Origin: Branchiostoma belcheri
Taxonomy: Eukaryota; Chordata; Leptocardii; Amphioxiformes; Branchiostomatidae
DNA length: 64,000 nucleotides
NCBI RefSeq assembly: GCF_001625305.1
Contig: NW_017804043.1
Coordinates: forward strand, 2,350,406 to 2,414,405
Direction of reading: 5' to 3'
Notes under the pieces: model-generated
Seen by the model: the letters and a program-made list of their open reading frames with translations, nothing else
What the model was told of the DNA's origin: nothing
Database searches by the model: none
Part shown: positions 46,477-60,400 of the stretch, one piece after another
How positions within the stretch are numbered: the first letter of the stretch is position 1
Layout of the letters: every line of letters begins with the position of its first letter
Position numbers and translations under genes: made by a program

Positions 46477-46682
46477 ATGGAGCGTCTTTCGAGGTTATTT
46501 TCAGGTGCCAGAGGGTCTCTGAGACCTCGCGACGTCCTGTGTTTATGTGTTCTGCTATGTCTACAAGGTGTGACATGTTTCAACGTCGACACTGGAGATT
46601 CTACGTCCCGAATTCTTACATCGGACACGGGCAGTCTTTTCGGGTTCTCCCTGGACTTTCACACCGACGGTGGAAACACCTG
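46477..46682 (+). CDS. Gene B exon 1: signal peptide and start of blade I
   Basis: ATG in context GCAGCTATGG. Arg-rich N-region, hydrophobic core [12 protein letters not shown], likely cleavage before FNVDTGDS. Ends with FHTDGGNT and the Trp codon split after two bases (donor GTGAGT), as in gene A. Confidence 0.93.
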
Positions 46683-49600
46683 GTGAGTACATCGAGTTAT
46701 ACGACTGACATACATGTCTTGTACTGTATACGACGCGTATACACTCCAATATAAGCCCCGTATAATATGTTGAAGACAGGTCTGGCACAGCTGGGTAACA
46801 AACAATTACAGTGATGATAGTCTCAAAAACAATGTCCGGTTTTCGTTTCAAAATGACGATTTTTTCTTCTGATAACTTCCGATGGTCTGATAACGATGAT
46901 TCATTAAAAAGACAGCAATCAGAAAACGCGAATTAATTAGCAAAAAAATGAAGGCACGGCTTATGCAATGTATGTACTACATTCCTACAACACATTATAG
47001 TAATCCCTCTTATCGATTGACTTTATCCACACGGCGCCTACTGTAGTGACTGCCTGGTTTTCACTCGCGTAATTTGGCACCGAAACACGGTTAACGGATA
47101 CTTTGGTACTAACATTTAGATATCATAATACTTTATTGTAGACAATGAGTAAGGTGGACCAAAAACAAGGAAAATTGTGTATTCATGCGTGCATACGACC
47201 TATACAGGGCGACCGACCTTTCTGCAAAACAGGCCCGAAATATTGAATGAAAAGAAGGCGTGTCAATTTGGTAGACCTTCTGGAAACAACAGATATGATG
47301 CAATATTGAGTCGGAATGTCCGCTGCCAAAATTAGCTACAACTTCAAATCCTAATTCGATTATTCTAACTAAAAGCATCCGTTCCGAGAAGGAAAAGATA
47401 CAAGCGTCAGCGAGTCTTTCTGTTTATACTACAAGCAACCTGCACATACCACGCAAATGGACTCTTTTGTTACATCGACTCATTTCTAAAAACGGACGGT
47501 TATGACAGCAAAAACACACAAGAAAACGTCTGTGTTCGCCACAAGAACAATTTCTACATAACCGCATCGGCAACGCATTTTAACAACCCATTAAGCATGC
47601 CCTCTGACACGGAAATGTTATCATGTTGATACGTTAACTTGTCATACTAGGCTGACCCCCAAAAGATATCTTGTTCAAAAGACTCCCCATGTATGTATCA
47701 ATAATAGATAAGGCATGTATAATTAACGAGGAGAAACAGTCGCAGAGAGGGTAATGCTTACCGATCGCAGTGATATTATTTGGCGTTCCAACGACAGGCA
47801 CTTAGCCTAATGTTTCCAAAGGTGTAATTATGTAAAACACTCGCTCAACAAGTGGGCGTCTGTCTAGTTCCACTTCTTCTATTTGTATCGTGGTTTGCGA
47901 AGAAATTGAATATAACAAAATATACACATTGTGCTTTTACTCATATATCTATATTGATGCATATGCGTTACTGATACTAGTGTATCATACACATCTAACG
48001 TAAGCAGTAGTAAGTGGCAAAATTACGGAGATAAGTCTAATATCTATTCTTGCACCTTTTGTGTATGCCGTAACTATAGCTATCGTATTGGGATATTGTA
48101 ACTAATTAAACAACCAACTAGCCCAAAACAAGTAGAAAACATTCCTTAACATGCTTACTTACAACCGAATACAGAAAGAAAACACCGACACCAAAAAAAT
48201 CGTAGCTGTCTGGTATTTCGTGGAACCCACAACAAACGATACTACAGGCGCGTACATGTGTTAACAGTGGGAACATGTGGTGTGGTTACATTCACAACAC
48301 ACAGACAAAAGATGGCGTGACACGGTACTAACACTAACGGTGGTCTAGGGTCAGTCTGGATCTCATTCAGTAGAGCAGTGCAGCACGCAAACTATGCTGG
48401 TATGGCGGCTGGTTATATTGACTTGCCATAGCTAGCTTCAAGCTTGATTCAAACTGTCTAAAAGGCCCCAGTACACTTACGGAATCGAAAAAATGTAGAG
48501 GTCTATTCCTGTGTAAGTGGATCAAGCAAAACCAGTTACAGTCCGGTGTTATATATATACACAGCGTACACTACAACCTGGCCTGTTACATCTGTATCTG
48601 TATCTGTATAGCTGGTATAACCGCCTTTCGGCGTAACACACCAGCTTCGCAGGCACGCGCGCGGCACGGCGGCAGCTGGCTATCTGACGGCGGTTTGCTA
48701 CCAACCCAACAACCCAAACTTGTGAGGTTTCAAGAGGCTTAGAATGTATATACAAACGCAGAATTTTAACCTTACACACAAAGACAGTTGAAGGTAAAGA
48801 TTCCATCTTGAACACAGGTTGTTATCGGGCGCGCCACGTGCCAACACTAGCCAACCGGGGGTGGTGCGGGGAGGGGCCGTGCTCCGCTGTGAGGTGGACC
48901 CGGCCCAGCCCGACTCCTGTACCGAGATCTCCTTCGACTCAACAGGTATGATAACTACAGATCTAACCTTTACGAAACTTCCTTTAATGCTCGATGGTTA
49001 GAAATGGAGATATTTACCTTTTCTTTTGGTGTATTTTCTTGTGAAGTGTATCCGCCACAGGCTATTTCTTGTATAGTGCATAGATTGCATTCGATTCAAC
49101 AGGTAAAACATCAGCCCAAAACTAAAGAAACATATTGCAATTTACCAATAGTGTCTTTGTTTAATATTCTTTTCAATCGTAAACCCACAGAAGCGCCGAA
49201 TAGATGTTGTACTTGTAAACGTCAATCTGTCCCCGTCCTTGGTGCTGAACCTTCTCACACTCTCACACTGTAGGGCTAAAATGCGCAGCGGAGTAAAAAA
49301 AAAAAGACCACCTTTTCTTCAGTAACTCTTGAATCAGTACATATACTGTCCTATACTTTACTGTACTTTTTTTAAAGATATATAACTTTCTGAAATTGAT
49401 ACTGTAGGTTCGTGTCTCTTATTGCAGCTAACTTTTTCTCCTGTCTCCTTTAACAGGCCCGCAGACGGTCGACGGTTTCCAGGACCAAAAGTCGGACCAG
49501 TGGTTCGGCTTTTCCGTCAAGAGCGCCTCTCCTGCCAAGGATGTGGTCGCTGTAAGAGTGGTTTAACCTTTAACACAATGGAATAGCCGTTTGGCTACCA

Positions 49601-51412
49601 ATGCTCCATTGATTACATGGTTATGTAGCAGGGAGAAGGAGAAGGTTAACTTATTTGTGGTGGTCTAATCCGACTCTAGGTCTATAATTTTATGTTCTCA
49701 ATGCTTAACATAAGACAAGCCGATTTTTTCTGAACACCAGATATGTGCACCTTTGTATGTGTTTCGCGTTTCGGATACGTATCCTTGATTGTCAAACTAA
49801 CTTTATTCAGCGTACTTAACTCGATTTTTGTCTGCTCCCCAGGCCTGTGCACCCCTATACGTGTTCTACTCCCAAACCAACCACACACGTGACCCTGTTG
49901 GCAACTGTTTCCTGGCAACCAACGGGATGACAACGTTCAACAACTACTCTCCCTGCAGAGGTTAGTTTTGCCCAAGCACTTAAACATAAAGTTTTAACAT
50001 GTAGTTCTTTTTTATTGTAGCAAAAAGTCATATAGAAAAAATAAGAACAATCTATCGCCTTACAACTCTGATTTGGATGTTAACTCTAAATCTTGGCATA
50101 ACACTAAGAAGTCAAACAATAAATAATAGTCTAAATCTTAATGTGTTGGGTTTGACTTCTTGGATACAATCAAGGACATAAAACAGATCAAGCTTGTCCC
50201 CTTTCCCCAAACACATCAACAGAATTGTCCACTGCCCCATAGCGCTACATGTAGTGGGTCATCAGGTCAAGGAATAGTCTCACCTTTGACCTGGCCCTCT
50301 GAGGTACCCCAACATGTGATTGTTTCGTGTGTATTCCCAGCCCTAGATGCTCGTGCACTCAATGACAGGACGCATCATGGACAGTGTGAGAGTGGCTTCA
50401 GTCTAGACTTCAGCAAGGTACACATTTCTTAAACCATTACATAGGTATTTGGAACATTTTCTTCTGTAACATGGTAGCTATTAGCCGCGGCGACTGTTGC
50501 AGGGCTTCTCTTGCTTGCAGTCTTTTACATTAGCCCTAACAACAGGGCTAATGTAAAAGACTGCAACTTTAGTGCAAGCAAGAGAAGCCCTGCAACAGTC
50601 GCCGAGGCTAGGTAGCGTTTACTGATAGAATCTATCCATCCATATATTATATTGTCATCTGCAAATTAACACTACGGTACTTCCACCTTATTATTAGTGT
50701 TTTCTACTTGTTTGTTGATAATTGCAGGACTCAGAAGAAGTGTTGGTGGGTGCAGTGGGGGACCAGTACTGGACTGGTAAGTGCACTAGGATTTTTGGCG
50801 ACACCACAGGAGTGGTGCCAGTAGTACTGTAACTTAAATACATTTCCTGTTAGTAACAAGTGACTTGGTTTTTGGATAGGGTTGGATTATGGTCAAAAAT
50901 GATGAAGGACTTTGGAAACTACCGGTACATGCATGTTGTCAACTGCTTTCCTTCCATCACATTTCAGGTACATTGTACACCCTGGACCTCGAAAAAACTA
51001 GTGACCCCTATAATAATCACATGTACTCAGCACTACCACGCACCAATGAAGATGACTTTCATCTTGGTAAGTTGTTCTATTACTCATGATTTCAATAAAT
51101 GACTTCACAGTGCTATTGGTGAATGACAGCCTCTGCTATAAAGTAGGACTCTCTAGTATATAAATAAAAAAGTAAGTATTGCATAGGTCTTGAAACTGAT
51201 TGTTTCATTTTGTCCCTACTTCAGCCTACTCAGTAGCATCTGGTGAATTCACAGGAGATGGAAACCCAGGTGAGAAACTGAGCCATTTTCAATACAGTTT
51301 GTGTTACTTAAACCTTCAGCAGACTAAATAGTCCTTTGGCTAGCAGCTTTCTTCGGAGTTACAGGGTTAGGCAGCAGGGAGAGGGGTTAGTACATTTATG
51401 GGGAAATCAGAC

Positions 51413-51465
<53 letters not shown>

Positions 51466-54400
51466 GGAAGGGGAGAGAAAGATGGTTAAGGGAGGACATG
51501 AGAGAAGGTACAGGAGAGAGAGGGGACAAGAAGAGAAGAGGAGAGAGATATGGATTTAGATACTCCAACAATCCATAATTGCTCAATCTATGTTCTATTT
51601 CAGACTATGTGGTTGGTGTGCCAAGAGCAGGGGGAGATCCAACAACAGAAAATCCTAACTTTGTGTCGGGGCAGGTAGGAACGAATTATCATTTTCAAAC
51701 ATTTCTGAAACCGGTTTGGGAAAAATGACGTTAAATTCGGTTAAAAAAAATATTGATAATCTAGAAAAATATAAGTTTAAATGTTGGGGATATTTAGATG
51801 ATGAATTTTTATGTACAATTCAAAACTCAAAGTAACCAGACTTTAATACAATATGTTGTTGTGCAAAGTGATGTTGCAGATTGACATTTTGAAAACGTGA
51901 CATGTTTTTTTCACAGGTGAGAATTTTGTCCAAGGGACCAGGAAGACGTTTAGAAACCCTGACAACTGATCCAGCTGCTCTGGAAAGTAACCAGGTAAAT
52001 TTCTGTCTCATTCATACCTCATAATCACAATAAATAAGTAACATCTGTGTCCATAATATCACCAGGGTCCATAATATCGCCACCTTGAGAAACAGCGTGC
52101 TTAAAGATATTTTTACTGCAACATACTTTGGTATGCAGTCCTGCACACCTCAAATGTACATACCTAGGGCATGTTGCAGTAAAACTATCTTAAAGCACAC
52201 TGTTTCTCAAGGTGGCGATATTATGGACCCTGGTGATATTATGGACACAGATGTTACAAAGGACTGTCTGGAAATTTGTGTTTTGGTATGATTGTATTTA
52301 GATGCATTATACTTACTTAACTTGTGGAATTTCATTTCAGTTTGGGTCAAACTTTGGATACTCTGTGATTGTACAAGATGTAAACAATGACGGGTAAGTC
52401 ACTGCCTTCTTTTCAGCTAAAGGACAAAATGTTAGTGCTTTTTTTTCAAAATCCCAAGTGAATATGATTACATCTCTTGCTTTTGAATATAGGGAAATCA
52501 CAAACATACCATTAAACAAATAAAGGTGTAACAGTGGGGGGTTTATAGGCACTACCAACTGACCCGTCCAATGGGGTCTAGACCTTTTAGCGGAGCGGTT
52601 AGAGCGGCTGGCTATGAAGCTCTGGTGCCCGGGAGGTCGTGGGTTCGAACCCCGGCCCGGGACCAGAAGGGTTTTTACTGGCTCCTCCTTGTTTCTTACA
52701 AAGGCACCAGAAAGATTGTCCTGCTGTGTAATGACTCATTGTTTCCTGTGCACCAGACTTGATGACATCATGACAGGAGCACCCATGTACAGTAGTGAGG
52801 GCTTCCAGCATGTTGACTTGGGTGCAGTTTACATCTATCTACTCACACAAGCAGCTCAGACAGTAAGGAGTTTATTTACAAGATTATTTACTAAGACTGT
52901 CACTCATCATTATCAAAGATGATAAAAATGTCAAGACCTAGACACAGTAAATGTTAAACAGGTTGTGGCCAAGCTTCTTTACTTCTACTAAAACTGTAAG
53001 CTGACAAAAATGTTTTGAAAACTGTAAAAACTAGGAGACATAATAGGTAACTGTGTGGCACATGGGCTAAGGAAATGGAGATAGTACCACCAAGTGCATT
53101 ATATAGCTTTTATTCTGTTTTCTAAACTTTTGATATTGTTTTCTCCACAGCCAACTTTCAGTGCACCTACCGTACTTATGGGGAAGTCTGCAAAAGGACG
53201 CTTTGGAACAGCCCTCGCTGCCCTGGGTGACATCAACCAAGATGGATTCAATGGTAAACTTAAGAATATTTTTTAACAGAGAGGCCAAGAACACAGTGTG
53301 CCTAATACCTAACAACTACACAAAGAGTTCTCAGTCTGACATGTTTTCAAATCCAGACTGGCCATAGATTTGTACAGAATGAGACTGACAATATCTGAAA
53401 AAAAATTGAATCTCAAATCATCCTTTGCTGTCCACAGACATCGCTGTAGGAGCCCCGTATGAAGGGTTGGATGCTGGCAGTAACTGGGGAGTCGTTTACA
53501 TCTATCATGGGTCAGCCAACGGCATCAGGGCTGAGAAACCTGCACAAGTAAGGCTAAAAAACTACAGGATAGAAGAACCAATAGGAAAGAAAACTCAATG
53601 GAAAATGGATCAATGAAAACCCCAAGGAAGGGGGAAAGAAAAAAAAGAACTTGTATGTGATTTCCTAGGAGGAAAGTTGAATAAAATGGTTACCCAGTAA
53701 CAATTGTTTGCTGCACAACCAGAGGATAGTATTTCAGCACCAAGGAAAGTGAACTTGATAGAATGCTGCTGGTTGTTCATTTTTGGTACATGCGTAGCTT
53801 AGGGCAGCAACGGAAGAATTTCATGACTATAGAACAATTGATAAATCATTTTGGTACTACAAACAAACAACCCCCCTGTCTTATCCTGGCAGGTTCTGAG
53901 GGCCTCAGACTTTTCAACTGACTTGAAGGCCTTTGGCTTTTCTCTGGCTGGAGGCGTGGACGTTGATGGTAACCAGTATCCAGGTGGGTAATGTTACTTA
54001 TTAATATTAAGTGACTTTTAATTGATTAGTTAATTCATGTTCTATGCTACCAGTGTCAAGAGACTTTTAGGAACTTGTATTTCCCCAAAACTATCGTAGA
54101 CTGGAACTTGCTGCCACCAACCACAGTAGGGGCATCATCACTAGAAAGCTTTAAACAACTCCTGCAATCAAATGTGCAAAGATTGAGTGTAATAAGTCGT
54201 TCGGTGTGATATAGCTAGCTGCCGACGCGCCTCGTGCCTGCGAAGCTGGTGTGTTACGCCGAAGGGTGGTTATACCGGCTATACAGATACAGATACAGAT
54301 ACAGGAACTACAAAATGTACATCATTAACTACACCTTCTTTGTTTCAGACATGGCTATTGGTTCATACCTAACAGACAGAGCTGTTGTTCTGAGGTGAGT

Positions 54401-57400
54401 GTTTGATGTGTAAAGAGTTTCCATCTATCTACAAATCACTCCACTTTCAATTTTTCTTAGTTCTGCAAAAGAACACAGACAGTGTTTTTCAGATATACTG
54501 AATCTAAACTGGAAAAGACAAAGACATTACTGCATGGTATGCAAAGAGATCTGATGTACAGTTGCACTGTAGATATTAGCAGTGTTAATAATCTTCTATG
54601 TGCCATTGGGTTATTGCGGTGCCACTCACCACAAACTCATCAAACCCGAGAACATTTGTCCTGCCTTCCATTGTATTGCTACCATGGTTTCAACCACACA
54701 CTCAAAGATACTAGAAACTCACAATTCTCACTGTGACATGAGGTTTTTTATGAGATACTAACTGAAATTGATTCATGGTGTTGTTTTCTCCTAACATTTT
54801 TCTCAGGTCCAGACCAATTGTAAACATGGCTCCGAACCGCCAGGTCCTAACAGTGACGCCTGAACTGATCAACTTGGAGAGTAAGGCTTGCACTAAGGAC
54901 GGGGTCAACGTTACATGGTACGGATAGTTACTGGAGCTGATATGTATGATATATTGTATAATGTTGATATCAGGGTAGAGCTTCACTGCTATCCTAATCT
55001 CAAAGCAGATCCATAGGTGGCAAAATGGTAACTTTCTGGCAAATGGATACAGCCTGGCCAATTTGATACTGTCTTTGCAGCCACCAAAAGATCTGTTTGG
55101 AGATTATGCTATCCAAGGAGCATGTATTGGAGAGGTTTGAAAATGAAATATAGTACACTGCATGGGCCAGGAAGATAGCAGAAAAGGATGATTTCCACTT
55201 GATCCATGTTTTTGTTCATAATTACCATCCCAAGTATGCTTGCATAGGTGAGCAATTATTTCACTACTTCAAGAGGGCAAATCAAATGTCATCTCCACTC
55301 TTAACTGATACAAGTTATAAACAGTACTGAAAATTATCTCTTTGTTGACTTCTTATTCTTAGAATAAGATCAAACATATGTTTTTTTTCAGTTTTGATGT
55401 GTTAGTGTGCTTCACCTATGATGGAGTCAATGTGCCAGACCAAATAAGTAAGTAGCTTTTCTAACACAAACTATCCTAGTGTTCAAGGCATTATTCTGAT
55501 CATAGACAGCTTAATATGAAAACTGTAGGTTGTGTTGTGCCCTAAAAGTTTGTCGCAATCATGAGATGGCACATCAGCACCATGGAGAGTGAAGATGGTA
55601 GGAAATGTAATGGAAGGGTGGATTGTGTTATCCCTTGTTACTTCCGAGATGGAAGTATTGTTTTGGGTGGTGCTAATATATGGTTGGTTTGCATGTTTGG
55701 ATTCCAAATTATTGACTTGGTAGACATTGGGTGTGACAGGGTTTTACCCGATATTCCCTAGGTCCAAGAATAATAGCGAAGAAAGTTTCATCATACAATC
55801 AAATGAGTCATAATGCATTCTTTCATGTACATGTAATTCATTAACTAATGGAAACTACATCTACTCCCCCAAAGGCCAAAATTTGTTATCATTGTTGTTC
55901 CCCAGATGTGGATGTAGAGATAGCCCTGGATGTTCAGCAGACCGTGAAGCGTGCCGTGTTCCAGAGCAACAACATGGCCGTTGAGCGTTTCTCTGGTTAC
56001 ATGGTCGACAAAGGCTCCTCCTGCTCTCTCATTCAGGAGAAAGGTCTGATACAGGTAGGTGTGGAGTTATCTTCTGGCAGAGTCTCAGGCCAATAAATGT
56101 AGTGTGTGGAAGTGGTGCTGCCCCTCTGTAGATCAAAAGGGGAGTGTCTGAATCCATTTTATGCTGTTCACATGACAGCTACTCTCCTGGACTATCACAT
56201 TACAAAGGTCTTGATAACACCGTCTTTTAATGTGGCAGTGGCAAAGTTATGAAAATTGATGCAATAGCATGCTATAAGAAACTTCTTCATGGGTCAGAGT
56301 TACTGTTAGCTATGGTCAACTATTCATTGCACTTGTCAAAAAAATCTAAGGGAATTGAACTCCATCTGTGTTTGTTTCTTTGATTATATTCAACATAATC
56401 AGACAAGCTGAAGGTTAGTTAGAATGAAGTATTTCTTAACATTTTTTTTCTTTTTAATTTGCTTGTTTGTTTGTTTGTTTGTTTGAAACAGAATGACATC
56501 CAGGACAAGCTGAACCCCATTGTAGTGCGAGTGAAGTACAGCCTGACTGCACCCACAAGTGCACAGGTGGGCCAGCTCACTCCGGTGCTGAACAACAACA
56601 AACCCAGCTTGGAAACACAACAGGTTCGTATGACTTACATTTCATTTTCATTTTTATTTATTTATCCAGGGGTAACATATCGCCAATGGCGGTTTTCAAT
56701 GCTCCCTGCACAGAGCAATACATAATATGATAACAGAAAAAGTAAAAGAACTAACTTAGGTACGATCATAATCGTCTTGATAATAAAAGAAACAGGACAA
56801 ATTAATAACGTACAGAAAACAAACTAAATAAATATGACAAATGATGACATACGTACACACCAATTTGATTTCTTGGTTTTTGGACATGTCAATTATTTTC
56901 TACTTGAGAAAATAATGTATCATTCAGGAAATGAATCAAACCCCAAATGCTGATATTTTTCAGGTCAGCATCCTTAAGGATTGCGGTCCCGACGACAAGT
57001 GTGTTCCAGACTTGAAGATTGTATCAGTATCAGCGTAAGTTCCTTAAAAAAATCTGTAATTCCTTTTTTTAAGAGCAAGAAAAAATGCTTTCAGGCTGAC
57101 ATTTTCTTGAACTTAGACTGCACAAATGTCTAAGCCTTGCAAGATGGCAGGAACAAAGCACAAAAACAGGGATGGTGAATGATTATGCGTGTGGGAGTGA
57201 ATGTGTGCAAGTATGTGTGAGGGTAAACTCTCTACAATTGGATAAAAGAGTAAAAAATGTCTTTGATGCTACAGAAGAGTGCTGAATGCCACTCGAAACA
57301 TCTGGGATCTAATCCAAGGTTCTTACCTCTCTCTCAGCACGCCCGAGTCTGGTGTGTATGTGGGGGACCTGGACACAGAGCTGGTAGTGACTGCAGAGGT

Positions 57401-60400
57401 GGAGAATGTGGGGGAAGGTGCGTACGTGTCAACACTGTCGCTGTCACCTCCCTCTGGAGTGGACTACATCGGTGGGGACATCACACTGGCGGTAAGGCCA
57501 ATACAATCTGTTTTGTAGCTCATAAGCTGACAAAAATACAGTGTTACCAATTACAAAACAATGCAAGCAATTATTCTGTCATGAAAGTCAGCCTTGGTAA
57601 CTTTTCTTTCAACACAAAGAATTGTTCTCACCTAGAGCTTTTGACTTTTCTTTTGAGTTTGCAGTTGTACTAGTAACTAACTGCAATGCAAGACACTCAG
57701 AGCATGATGTATATTATACATGGAAGACTACTGTGAAAATTTAACAATTGAGAGATTCTCACAAACCAGTTCCAAACATTTTTTTTACCTCAGACTCACA
57801 CAGGAAGCAGTAACTGTGACCTTCTGGAGGTCGATGGCAGCAAGGTCGTGCAGTGTCCTCTGGGAAATCCATTTCAAGGTCGTGCGACAGCCATGCTGCG
57901 TTTTTCCACCCTGTCACTTGTAGGGGCAGACGACAGTCTCACCTTCCTGTTCTATGCTAACAGGTAGGTTGTGTGATTGTAAGGAAAATATTATTCTGTT
58001 GGGGATAGAGATGTGGAGGAAGTATTGGTTTGGGTGGCTGAGTTGTACTGTTGTGGGTTTGTGTCTCAGCTTGTCCTTAAATAGCATGGTGGATGAGAGG
58101 TGACTGTGACAGTTGATTGATAGGGAGGTCTTGCCTGAAAATGCTAAATTTTCCCGGAGGTTGCACATTCTTGCAGAAGATAGGGATATAAGATATCCTA
58201 AACAAAAACATCATTAGATATTTAGCAAATTTCTAGCTGTGATCAATAATTTTTTTGTGCCATTTCAGCACGAATGATGAGGATGTTGCGACACTGGCAG
58301 ACAACACCAAGGAGCTGGCCGTACCAGTCAAAGTCAAGGCTGGGGTCTCCCTACTGGGGTGAGTTTCCAAATTTGATAATTATCAAAAGTACTCTTTGCA
58401 TGAGAGGTAGGAGCTGCAAGCAACATTGATATCTTTGTAGACAGTAAACCGATAAAGGGGGTAAAATACCCTGGTATGTTCAGAAATGACACACCCTGTG
58501 TTCTGATATCCCAAAGCTTGAACGACACTAATCCTATTCCCTACTGACTGAATGCAGGGGTGTGACTGTGTCTGAACATAGGGGTATTGGAACATAAACA
58601 TTAGGGCTATCTCCATACAACTTGTGTTACAGCATTACTTGTATGTCAGGTTAGAGTGTGATGATTTCTTGTTACTGCTTCCCCAGAGCATCCATCCCTG
58701 AACAGGTGGTGTTCACCAAGAGAACAGACAGGCCCAACCCCATCACCAAACAGGTTGATGTCGGGCCGGAGGTCACACACAACTATGAGGTCAGTACTGC
58801 CTTTTCTTCTCACTTTCTCTCTTGCTTCCTTTCTTCCTTCCTTCTTCTATGCACTTTTGTCATTCAATCCCTCCTATTATTGCTCTGTTTATTCCAGACT
58901 TCACTTTTCCTCATTTCCTTTTTTACCATCCCTCCTTTTTCTTGAAACTGTAACTTCCTTCATCATCTGCTTCCTTCTATCCATCCTTTCTTCCTTCAAG
59001 CAATCCTTATAAGTGGAAAAAGCATGGTAATTTCCTGATACATTGAAGCTGTATTTACATTAATCATACACACATGACATTTGTCTTACATTTTGCGACT
59101 TCTGTTCCGCAGATCAGGAACAGTGGTCCCAGTGACATTGGAAGTGCCAAACTGACCATCATGTGGCCCTCGAGACAGAAAGATTCGGACATCCTGGACA
59201 ACGCCTACATCCTGTACCTTCTGGACGCAAGTGTGACCCAGGGTCAGGGCCAATGTGAGGTCAAGGGGTCAGGGGTCAACCCTGGGGGTCTGGTAAATAT
59301 TTTATTTTACTTTATTTTGTGTGAATTCACTTTCCAAGCAATATTGATTATTGAGACCCTCTCCCTCTGCATTCACATAAAAGTAAGATCGCCAGAACAG
59401 CAAGAAAGTAACAATAATGACGTGAAAAGGATCAAATAAAATAATGGTGTAGCTTGCAGCTGGTGTACAACAAGATTGCAAGTCAATCCACTAAAGCAAC
59501 CTGTCTGTCTCAGAGGTAAACTAGTCTTGTACACTGACATATAATTATGTTGGCCTTTGTGTGGATAGTGTTTCGCACTAAGGACAGGCATGTTTGTATG
59601 TATGTGTGTGGATGGTGTTCAGCACTAAGGACAGGCATGTTTGTATGTGTGTGGATGGTGTTCAGCACCAAGGACAGGCATGTTTGTATGTGTGTGGATG
59701 GCGTTCAGCACCAAGGACAGGCATGTTTGTCTGTGTGTGGATGGTGTTCAGCACCAAGGACAGGCAGGTTTGTATGTGTGTGGATGGTGTTCAGCACCAA
59801 GGACAGGTACACACTTTGTGTGGATGGTGTTCAGCACCAAGGACAGGCAGGTTTGTCTGTGTGTGGATGGTGTTCAGCACCAAGGACAGGCATGTTTGTC
59901 TGTGTGTGGATGGTGTTCAGCACCAAGGACAGGCATGTTTGCCTGTGTGTGGATGGTGTTCAGCACCAAGGACAGGCATGTTTGTATGTGTGTGGATGGT
60001 GTTCAACACCAAGGACAGGCATGTTTGTATGTATGTGTGTGGATGGTGTTCAGTACTAAGGACAGACATGTTTGTATGTGTGTGGATGGTGTTCAGCACC
60101 AAGGACGGGCATGTTTGTCTGTGTGTGGATGGTGTTCAGCACCAAGGACGGGCATGTTTGTCTGTGTGTGGATTGTGTTCAGCACCAAGGACAGGCATGT
60201 TTGTATGTATGTGTGTGAATGGTGTTCAGCACCAAGGACAGGCAGGTTTGAATGTGTGTGGATGGTGTTCAGCATCAAGGACAGGCATGTTTATATGTGT
60301 GTGGATGGTGTTCAGCACCAAGGACAGGCATGTTTGTATGTGTGTGGATGGTGTTCAGCACCAAGGACAGGCATGTTTGTATGTGTGTGGATGGTGTTCA

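Noticed and set aside
50340-50776. Alternative exon 5 or an inserted I domain in gene B
   Set aside because: The intron between exons 5 and 6 holds only a foldback MITE; no exon-like sequence or MIDAS motif (DxSxS) is visible.
56640-56860. Possible LINE 3' end (TTTATTTATTTATCCAGGGG...)
   Set aside because: The start recalls some L2/CR1 tails, but there is no coding end or tail repeat, so I could not support it.
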